Source: Actinomycetota bacterium
GTDB lineage: Bacteria > Actinomycetota > Actinomycetes > Actinomycetales > Microbacteriaceae
Assembly: GCA_009704705.1 (NCBI GenBank)
Contig: WLDR01000080.1
Span: forward strand, 1-6,421
Direction: 5' to 3'
DNA length: 6,421 bases
Shown: positions 1-4,958 of the stretch, in pieces
Layout of the letters: each line of letters opens with the position of its first letter
How positions within the stretch are numbered: position 1 is the first letter of the stretch
Program-made: the position numbers and the translations under genes
Notes under the pieces: generated by a model
The model's input: only the letters and a program-made list of their open reading frames with translations
Databases searched by the model: none
What the model was told of the DNA's origin: nothing

Positions 1-767
1 CCAACTTCGACAACCTCGCTGGCGTGCTCAATGTGCTTCCAGCTGAGCTCCGAAACGTGGACGAGACCGTCAACGCCACCGAGATCAACGAATGCACCGA
101 AGTTGACGATGGACGAAACGACACCCTTGCGAATCTGACCCTTCTGCAGGTTTACGAGGAACGTGCTGCGGCTCTCCGACTGGGTCTGCTCGAGAAGCGC
201 ACGGCGCGAGAGCACGACGTTGTTGCGGTTCTTGTCCAGTTCGAGAATCTTGGCCTCGATCTCTTGGCCAAGGTAAGGAGTGAGGTCACGAACGCGACGA
301 AGCTCGATGAGCGAGGCGGGAAGGAATCCGCGAAGGCCGATGTCTACGATGAGTCCACCCTTGACAACCTCAATGACGGAACCGGTGACGACGCCGTCTG
401 TGTCGCGGATGCGCTCCACATCGCCCCAGGCACGCTCGTACTGCGCGCGCTTCTTGGAGAGAATGAGTCGGCCTTCTTTGTCTTCTTTCTGCAGAACGAG
501 TGCTTCGACCGAGTCGCCCACGGAAACGACCTCGTTGGGGTCGACGTCGTGCTTGATGCTCAGTTCGCGCGAGGGGATAACACCCTCAGTCTTGTAGCCG
601 ACGTCGAGCAGAACCTCATCGCGGTCAATCTTTACAACGGTGCCGGAGATCAGGTCTCCGTCGTTGAAGAACTTCAGTGTCTTTTCGACGGCGGCGAGGA
701 AATCCTCAGCAGATCCGATGTCGTTGATGGCAATCTGCTTGGTTACCTTGGTCGTTGCTGATGTCAT
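1..767 (-). CDS. rpsA: 30S ribosomal protein S1, N-terminal part (gene runs off the left edge)
   Basis: Ribosomal protein S1 binds mRNA on the small ribosomal subunit and helps recruit it for initiation. The minus-strand frame starts at ATG 767-765 (MTSATTKVTKQIAINDIG) and stays open to base 1, giving 255 codons, so the C-terminal part is missing. S1 (OB-fold) domains are visible at about residues 37-107 (starting GDLISGTVVKIDRDEVLLDVG), 124-190 (DGVVTGSVIEVVKGGLIVDIG) and from about 209 (KGQIRKGVVSSIVNFGAFVD, then VDGLVHVSELSW). The last is the most canonical S1 motif and is cut by the window edge. Mycobacterial RpsA is about 480 aa with four S1 domains, so about half is present. GGAG lies 9 nt upstream of the ATG and supports the start. 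It lies downstream of polA on the same strand after a 131-bp gap, the same polA-rpsA order as in mycobacteria. The open plus-strand frame across this region is an antisense shadow. Confidence 0.97.
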   Translation of the reverse strand, partial: MTSATTKVTKQIAINDIGSAEDFLAAVEKTLKFFNDGDLISGTVVKIDRDEVLLDVGYKTEGVIPSRELSIKHDVDPNEVVSVGDSVEALVLQKEDKEGRLILSKKRAQYERAWGDVERIRDTDGVVTGSVIEVVKGGLIVDIGLRGFLPASLIELRRVRDLTPYLGQEIEAKILELDKNRNNVVLSRRALLEQTQSESRSTFLVNLQKGQIRKGVVSSIVNFGAFVDLGGVDGLVHVSELSWKHIEHASEVVEV

Positions 768-776
768 GAAATGTTG

Positions 777-780
777 CTCC
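777..780 (-). promoter_or_regulatory. Ribosome binding site of rpsA
   Basis: Reading the minus strand, GGAG is followed by 9 nt (CAACATTTC) and then the ATG of rpsA. This is a good Shine-Dalgarno match at normal spacing and fixes the start at 767. It is seen directly in the sequence; the function is inferred. Confidence 0.75.
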
Positions 781-898
781 ATATGGGGCTTTACTCGGGC
801 GAGCATGTCGAATAAGGAATCACACTGGGTGGTCATCCTTCGACACGCAGGCATGCGGATAGGAACGCGCAAAAACACGCGTCTTCAAGGTTATCCCA

Positions 899-3640
899 TT
901 AGTGGGCGGCTTCATTCCACTCGTTTCCCCGACCAACCTGAACGTCAAGCGGCACGCGCAATTGAGCTGCATTACTCATGCGGTCGCGCACGATGGGTTC
1001 GACGGCATCCCATTCCCCTGACGCGATCTCCACAATCAATTCGTCGTGCACCTGCATCAGAAGCCGTGACGCAAGTCCCTTCGCGTGCAAGTCCGACTCA
1101 ATCCCGTTCATGGCAATCTTCATGATGTCTGCTGCGGTTCCCTGCATTGGTGCGTTCAGCGCCGCGCGCTCGGCGTTGTCTCGAAGCACGCGGTTTGGGC
1201 TTTGCAGGTCGGGGAACGGCCGACGACGACCAAAGAGGGTTTCGGTGTATCCGTTTTCGCGAGCTTGCTCGACGACACCACGAAGGTAATCACGCACTCC
1301 CCCGAATCTTGCAAAGTAGTCCGTCATCAGAGTCTTGGCCTCGGATTGTGCAATCTTCAACTGCCGAGCGAGTCCGAACGCGCTCAGCCCGTAGGCAAGT
1401 CCGTAGCTCATCGCCTTGACCTTGGTTCGCATCTCGGCCGTGACCTCTGCGGGCAAGACCCCAAAGACACGAGCGCCGACGAACCGGTGCAGGTCTTCAC
1501 CAGAGTGAAATGCCTCGATGAGACCGGCATCCTGCGAGAAGTGGGCCATGACGCGCATTTCGATCTGCGAATAGTCCGCCGTCAGCAGGCATTCATATCC
1601 ATCGCCGACTTCGAACGCTTCCCTGATGCGGCGACCGTCTGCCGTGCGCACGGGTATGTTCTGCAGGTTTGGGTTTGCCGATGAGAGTCGGCCGGTCGAC
1701 GTGCCGGTTTGAACATACGTGGTGTGGATGCGCTTGTCTGAGCCGATTGACCCAGCGAGCACATCCACAATCTGTCGCAGTTTCGTCGTGTCACGAAAGT
1801 CGAGCAATGCGTCGAGGAACGGATGAGGGTTGCTGATTTGCAGGTCTGTCAGCGCAGCTGCGTCTGTCGTGTAACCAGTCTTGGTTTGACGCGTCTTGGG
1901 CATTTGTAACTGATCAAAGAGAACCTCTTGGAGTTGCTTGGGACTCGCGAGGTTTACCTCTTTGCCGATTTCAGCGAATGCCTTCGCCTGCGCGCTCGCC
2001 GCGCGCTCGCCCAGCTCCGTTGACAGCCCGGCCAGCTTCGATGCATTGACCTGCACGCCCCGGTTTTCCATCGCGGCTAAAGAGAGGAGCGAAGGCAACT
2101 CGATCTCGAGCATGAGAGCAAGGTCAGTTGCCGAGAGCCGCTCGGTCAGCGCGTGAGCGAGTCGGCCGGTCCACCAGGCAAGTTCGCCCGACGAGAGTGC
2201 GCCGTCTTCAATGAGGGCGTTCGGATCACCGACGGGGAGTTCAACACCAAACGTCGAGAGCACGAGTGCGTGCAATGAGCGCGTAGAAACGTCGGGCCGC
2301 ACAATCCAATCGGCAAGCTCTGCGTCGCACGAGACCGTCGTTGTATTGAATTGGCTCGTCGCGAGTGCCTTAATCTGCGGTTTCGCGGCATAGAACATCA
2401 CGGGCGTGGTTCCAGCCAACAGCTCACGCAGGGGCGCAATGTCCGCACCTGGATTCCACGGAATCGTCACGCACGAATCAGGTGTCGCTAAACCCACACC
2501 CGTTATCGCGGCACCGACGAGCTGGACGTGAACCGCAATGCCCTGCGGCGCGGCTTCGCCTGCACGACGAATCCATGCCGCGAGTTCTTCGTCAAGAAGT
2601 ACCTGCGGTGCCGGACACACTCCTGCGTCAACGACCGCGTGCCCGGGTGCAGAAGTGCGAGCTGGGGGCGCATCGCCGGATGTGCGAGCGGACCCCTTCG
2701 CAGTCGTCGCGGTCGCCGAGTCACCCTCGGACTGCGACTCCGGGCTCGGAGCGCCAGCGAGCTTGAGCACGCGTTCTTGGAGCGTGCGAAACTGGAGTCG
2801 CGTGAAGACCTCGCGCACGGCATCCACGTTGAAGGAACCATGGGCGAGGTCGCCTGGTCCGACGGGCAGTTCGACATCCGTCACGAGCCGGTTCAATCGG
2901 CGATTTCGGATCGCGTTGTCTTTGTGCTCGCGGAGAGATTCGCCAACTTTGCCGGCAATCTCATCGGCTTGAGCAAGAATCGCCTCGAGCGAGCCGTACT
3001 GATTGATCCACTTGACGGCGGTCTTTTCCCCCACCTTCGGGATGCCGGGCAGGTTGTCACTCGTTTCGCCCACGAGCGCAGCAATCTCGGGGTACTGCTC
3101 CGGATTGATTCCGTAGCGCTCCCGCACTTTGTCTGGATCGTAACGAGTGAGAGCCGAGACTCCCTGCGTCGATGGGTAAAGCAACGTGACGTTCTCGTTG
3201 ACAAGTTGAATGGTGTCTCGGTCTCCCGAGACGACGAGCACTCGGTATCCGTCGCGCTCTCCCTGATAAGCAAGCGTCGCAAGAATGTCGTCCGCTTCGA
3301 AGTCTTCTTTGGTGATGGTGACAATGTTCATTGCGTGCAGGGCGTCTTGCAACAGGGGCACTTGGCCAATGAACTCTGCCGGAGTCTCGCCTCTCGTGGC
3401 CTTGTAGTCGGGGTACTCACGGGTGCGAAAACTGTAGCGAGAGATATCAAACGCGACGCCAAGGTGCGTCGGCTTCTCTTTGGCCAGCAGGTTCAAGAGC
3501 ATCGACAAGAAACCATGAATTGCATTGGTGTGCTGGCCGTCGTCGGTTCGAAAACTCTCGACCGGAAGGGCATAAAACGCTCGGAACGCGAGAGAATGAC
3601 CATCGATGAGCAGGAGGGTAGGCTTCTTTTCGTCAGTCAC
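899..3640 (-). CDS. polA: DNA polymerase I with inactive proofreading domain
   Basis: Family A polymerase that fills gaps, removes RNA primers and serves in repair. The 913-aa length is normal for the family. The 5' nuclease domain is about residues 1-295, with the acidic motifs IDGHS (D13), EADD (115-118), SGDRD (138-142) and GETSDNLPG (191-199). An Ala/Ser/Thr/Pro-rich linker covers about 297-345. A 3'-5' exonuclease-like domain follows (about 346-500) without the expected metal-binding acids: the DxE position reads around IAVHVQLVG and the next motif reads AAKPQIKAL. The polymerase domain fills the C-terminus, with motif A DYSQIEMRVMAH (D689), motif B RTKVKAMSYGLAYG (R738, K742, Y746, Y750) and motif C QVHDELIVE (H865, D866, E867). 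Tyr746 sits where E. coli has Phe762. The start is GTG 3640-3638, with only a weak Shine-Dalgarno (AGG, 8 nt upstream), but the N-terminus matches homologues (PTLLLIDGHSLAFRAFYALP). A TAGGCT hexamer 6 nt upstream suggests a leaderless mRNA. The stop is TAA at 901-899. Confidence 0.98.
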   Translation of the reverse strand: MTDEKKPTLLLIDGHSLAFRAFYALPVESFRTDDGQHTNAIHGFLSMLLNLLAKEKPTHLGVAFDISRYSFRTREYPDYKATRGETPAEFIGQVPLLQDALHAMNIVTITKEDFEADDILATLAYQGERDGYRVLVVSGDRDTIQLVNENVTLLYPSTQGVSALTRYDPDKVRERYGINPEQYPEIAALVGETSDNLPGIPKVGEKTAVKWINQYGSLEAILAQADEIAGKVGESLREHKDNAIRNRRLNRLVTDVELPVGPGDLAHGSFNVDAVREVFTRLQFRTLQERVLKLAGAPSPESQSEGDSATATTAKGSARTSGDAPPARTSAPGHAVVDAGVCPAPQVLLDEELAAWIRRAGEAAPQGIAVHVQLVGAAITGVGLATPDSCVTIPWNPGADIAPLRELLAGTTPVMFYAAKPQIKALATSQFNTTTVSCDAELADWIVRPDVSTRSLHALVLSTFGVELPVGDPNALIEDGALSSGELAWWTGRLAHALTERLSATDLALMLEIELPSLLSLAAMENRGVQVNASKLAGLSTELGERAASAQAKAFAEIGKEVNLASPKQLQEVLFDQLQMPKTRQTKTGYTTDAAALTDLQISNPHPFLDALLDFRDTTKLRQIVDVLAGSIGSDKRIHTTYVQTGTSTGRLSSANPNLQNIPVRTADGRRIREAFEVGDGYECLLTADYSQIEMRVMAHFSQDAGLIEAFHSGEDLHRFVGARVFGVLPAEVTAEMRTKVKAMSYGLAYGLSAFGLARQLKIAQSEAKTLMTDYFARFGGVRDYLRGVVEQARENGYTETLFGRRRPFPDLQSPNRVLRDNAERAALNAPMQGTAADIMKIAMNGIESDLHAKGLASRLLMQVHDELIVEIASGEWDAVEPIVRDRMSNAAQLRVPLDVQVGRGNEWNEAAH
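3596..3624 (+). promoter_or_regulatory. Candidate promoter of the hotdog thioesterase
   Basis: ATGACC at 3596-3601 matches TTGACA at four of six positions. A 17-bp spacer follows, then TAGGCT at 3619-3624 (TANNNT). A start near 3631 would give a leader of about 37 nt carrying the AAAGGAG ribosome binding site. The element lies inside the first codons of polA on the other strand, as it must, because the gap between the two genes is only 27 bp. Prediction by eye only. Confidence 0.3.
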
Positions 3641-3646
3641 GAGGTA

Positions 3647-3652
3647 AGCCTA
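3647..3652 (-). promoter_or_regulatory. Candidate -10 element of polA, possibly giving a leaderless mRNA
   Basis: On the minus strand, TAGGCT fits the actinobacterial -10 pattern TANNNT. It is followed by 6 nt (TACCTC) and then the GTG start of polA. Transcription normally starts about 6-7 nt after the -10 element, which would put the 5' end at or next to the start codon. No good -35 hexamer is visible 16-18 nt upstream. The lack of a strong Shine-Dalgarno for polA agrees with this reading. The same hexamer precedes the GTG of the ANTAR regulator. This is an inference. Confidence 0.4.
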
Positions 3653-3655
3653 ATC

Positions 3656-3662
3656 AAAGGAG
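3656..3662 (+). promoter_or_regulatory. Ribosome binding site that decides the thioesterase start
   Basis: AAAGGAG ends 5 nt before GTG at 3668-3670. It is the strongest Shine-Dalgarno in the area. It favours the GTG over the upstream in-frame ATG at 3596, which would overlap polA by about 45 bp. Confidence 0.75.
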
Positions 3663-3667
3663 CAGAC

Positions 3668-4090
3668 GTGAAGCGGAGCCAACTCCCCGAGCCCCTGAAC
3701 CTCGAAGCGCTGGTCGGTGTTGACGCTGGCAAGCTGTGCGCAAAAATGGGGATTGAGTTTCACGAACTCACCGCGGAGCATTCCATTGCGACAATGCCCG
3801 TCGAGGGGAACACGCAGTCGTTCGGAATTCTGCACGGTGGCGCCTATGTGGTTCTTGGTGAAAGCATGGGATCGATTTCTTCCAACATTCACGCGGCCGG
3901 TCGTGGCATCGCCGTGGGCATTGAGATCAACGCAACACACACGGGCAGTGCCAAGTCGGGTTACGTCATCGCCGAGTGCACGGCGCTCCACCTCGGTCGC
4001 ACACTCGCGACACACGAGATTGTCTGTCGCGATGAAGAAGGCCGTCGACTCTCAACTGTTCGAATCACGAACATCATCAAGACGGTCTAG
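3668..4090 (+). CDS. Hotdog-fold acyl-CoA thioesterase, PaaI/MenI (YdiI)-like
   Basis: A 140-aa single-domain hotdog (4HBT superfamily) thioesterase, expected to hydrolyse an acyl- or aroyl-CoA ester in the cytoplasm. The central block QSFGILHGGAYVVLGESMGS (residues 50-69) matches E. coli YdiI/MenI, the 1,4-dihydroxy-2-naphthoyl-CoA thioesterase of menaquinone synthesis. The Gln-His-Glu spacing is the same (Q50, H56, E65 here; Q48, H54, E63 as recalled for YdiI). The later segments VGIEINATHTGSAKSG and LHLGR also align with YdiI (VGLEINANHVRSAREG, LHLGS). The frame is open far upstream on the antisense strand of polA, so naive gene callers may start it too early; the GTG at 3668 with AAAGGAG 5 nt before it is preferred. 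It diverges from polA (27-bp gap) and converges with the ANTAR regulator (24-bp gap). No men genes are in the window, so the substrate is unknown; a role in menaquinone synthesis is possible. The family call is firm. Confidence 0.9.
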   Translation: MKRSQLPEPLNLEALVGVDAGKLCAKMGIEFHELTAEHSIATMPVEGNTQSFGILHGGAYVVLGESMGSISSNIHAAGRGIAVGIEINATHTGSAKSGYVIAECTALHLGRTLATHEIVCRDEEGRRLSTVRITNIIKTV

Positions 4091-4114
4091 CCAGCCTTCT
4101 GCGCATGCAGTGAA

Positions 4115-4747
4115 TTACTGCTTTGCTCCGAGCTGATCAATGATTGTGACGGCAACATCCTTCATCGTCAGGCGTCGATCCATCGATGCCTTTTGAATCC
4201 AACGGAATGCTTCCGGTTCTGTGAGCCCCATCTTCTCGTTCAGGATGCCCTTTGCGATGTCGACGATCTTGCGCGTCTCGAATCGCTCACTCATGTCAGC
4301 CACCTCGGCCTCCAGCGCGCGCATCTCCGCACTGCGTGACAGCGCAATCTCGACGGCTGGCAACAGGTCTGCCGGAGTGAACGGCTTCACAATGTATGCA
4401 ACGACGCCGGCCTCGCTAGCTCGTTCCACAAGTTCTTTCTGGCTGAACGCGGTGAGAAGGAGGACCGGTGCAATTCGATTCTGGTTCAGCTTTTCTGCAG
4501 CGGAGATGCCGTCCATCTTGGGCATCTTCACATCCATGACAACGAGGTCAGGGCGCAACTCGGTAGCGAGAGCTACCGCGGCTTCACCATCGGCGGCTTC
4601 ACCGACAACGTCGTAGCCGAAGCCCCGAAGTGTCTCAACGATGTCGATGCGAATAATCGATTCATCCTCGGCGACGACAATCCGTGCGGGACCAGAGCCG
4701 CGTGTGGGTTCGGCAGCAGGTGTCGTTGTCTCGTCGTCGTCGCTCAC
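4115..4747 (-). CDS. pdtaR: ANTAR-domain response regulator, PdtaR-like (antitermination regulator)
   Basis: A 210-aa two-component regulator acting on RNA rather than DNA. Residues about 22-137 form a receiver domain with the acidic pair E27/D28, phospho-acceptor D72 (VVMDVKMP), T99 (LLTAF) and K121 (IVKPF), all intact. A helical linker (about 139-160) leads to a C-terminal ANTAR domain (about 147-207: ALEAEVADMSERFETRK, then AKGILNEKMGLTEPEAFRWI). ANTAR domains bind paired hexaloop RNA hairpins and prevent transcription termination. The sequence closely resembles M. tuberculosis Rv1626 (PdtaR), including LTAFSQ..LVERA and KASMDRR.TMK. It sits in the same polA/pyk neighbourhood. The first 20 residues are an acidic, disordered tail encoded partly by a GTC/GAC run. 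The start is GTG 4747-4745 with a weak Shine-Dalgarno; TAGGCT 7 nt upstream suggests a leaderless mRNA. The partner kinase (PdtaS in mycobacteria) is not in the window. The family is certain; orthology to PdtaR is likely. Confidence 0.93.
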   Translation of the reverse strand: MSDDDETTTPAAEPTRGSGPARIVVAEDESIIRIDIVETLRGFGYDVVGEAADGEAAVALATELRPDLVVMDVKMPKMDGISAAEKLNQNRIAPVLLLTAFSQKELVERASEAGVVAYIVKPFTPADLLPAVEIALSRSAEMRALEAEVADMSERFETRKIVDIAKGILNEKMGLTEPEAFRWIQKASMDRRLTMKDVAVTIIDQLGAKQ

Positions 4748-4754
4748 ATCTCAC

Positions 4755-4760
4755 AGCCTA
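4755..4760 (-). promoter_or_regulatory. Candidate -10 element of the ANTAR regulator, possibly leaderless
   Basis: TAGGCT on the minus strand is followed by 7 nt (GTGAGAT) and the GTG start. Its sequence and position are almost identical to the element before polA. No convincing -35 is visible. It overlaps a candidate tRNA promoter on the plus strand. This is an inference. Confidence 0.4.
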
Positions 4761-4764
4761 AGAT
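4759..4764 (+). promoter_or_regulatory. Candidate -10 element for tRNA-Leu
   Basis: TAAGAT matches TATAAT at four of six positions and lies 23 bp before the tRNA 5' end, giving a short leader of about 17 nt. TAAAGT at 4764-4769 is an alternative. A clear -35 is not visible at 16-18 bp. Low confidence. Confidence 0.3.
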
Positions 4765-4787
4765 AAAGTTGCCTTTGTTGTGCTGAA

Positions 4788-4870
4788 GCCGGATTGGCGG
4801 AACGGTAGACGCGGAGCACTCAAAATGCTTTGTCCGAAAGGGCGTGTGGGTTCGAATCCCACATCCGGCA
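4788..4870 (+). tRNA. tRNA-Leu(CAA), reads UUG
   Basis: A full cloverleaf can be drawn. The acceptor stem is GCCGGAT (4788-4794) with ATCCGGC (4863-4869), discriminator A at 4870. The D arm lies at 4797-4812 (GCG...CGC, loop with GG). The anticodon stem is GAGCA/TGCTT around the loop CTCAAAA, placing anticodon CAA at 4821-4823. A long variable arm (GTCC GAAA GGGC, about 4832-4843) marks a class II tRNA. The T arm is GTGGG TTCGAAT CCCAC (4846-4862). The CCA tail is not encoded (the next bases are CAC), so it must be added after transcription. It stands alone, divergent from the ANTAR regulator, with a terminator 22 nt downstream. No integrase or duplicated 3' end is present, so it is not visibly used as an attachment site. 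Confidence 0.97.
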
Positions 4871-4892
4871 CACAGTTCGCGAATGCGAGAAA

Positions 4893-4924
4893 CGAAAACC
4901 CCGACCGATTAGTCGGGGTTTTCG
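4893..4924. terminator. Bidirectional Rho-independent terminator between tRNA-Leu and pyk
   Basis: A perfect 13-bp inverted repeat: CGAAAACCCCGAC (4893-4905), loop CGATTA, GTCGGGGTTTTCG (4912-4924). The GC core is flanked by AAAA on one side and TTTT on the other, so an RNA from either strand forms a hairpin with a U-run at its 3' side. It fits the end of the tRNA transcript on the plus strand and of the pyk transcript on the minus strand (35 nt after the pyk stop). An alternative outer pairing, ATGCGA (4883-4888) with TCGCAT (4922-4927), could lengthen it. Confidence 0.88.
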
Positions 4925-4958
4925 CATAGTTATGGCGGGTTCAGCCTGAGTTGTCGGG

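Noticed and set aside
24..761. A 245-aa plus-strand open frame antisense to rpsA.
   Set aside because: The opposite strand encodes unmistakable S1 domains with a proper start and ribosome binding site. The plus-strand product resembles no family I know and reflects codon bias on the other strand.
862..882. ACGCG/CGCGT inverted repeat around an A-rich loop just after the polA stop, as a possible polA terminator.
   Set aside because: The stem is only 5 bp and no U-run follows it on the minus strand; the Us are in the loop. There is not enough evidence for termination between polA and rpsA.
768..898. Search for an rpsA promoter in the polA-rpsA gap.
   Set aside because: TTGAAG and TATCCG occur on the minus strand but 21 bp apart, which is too far for a normal promoter. 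No other hexamer pair stood out, so none is annotated.
2528..3667. A long plus-strand open frame antisense to polA that runs on into the thioesterase, suggesting a 520-aa protein.
   Set aside because: Only the last 140 residues resemble a protein family. The upstream part is the complement of well-conserved PolA coding sequence and has Arg/Ser-rich, low-complexity stretches. A good ribosome binding site marks the internal GTG at 3668.
4096..4114. CTGC GCAT GCAG mini-hairpin between the convergent thioesterase and ANTAR regulator genes, as a terminator.
   Set aside because: A 4-bp stem with no U-run on either strand is too weak to call.
4719..4745. GTC trinucleotide repeats at the start of the ANTAR regulator gene.
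   Set aside because: They are explained by the acidic Asp-rich N-terminal tail; four or so units are too short to be treated as a variable repeat.
4906..4911. The six-base loop of the tRNA/pyk terminator as a possible ANTAR RNA target, given the ANTAR regulator nearby.
   Set aside because: ANTAR targets are paired hairpins whose hexaloops carry A at position 1 and G at position 4. This loop reads CGATTA on one strand and TAATCG on the other, and no second hairpin adjoins it.
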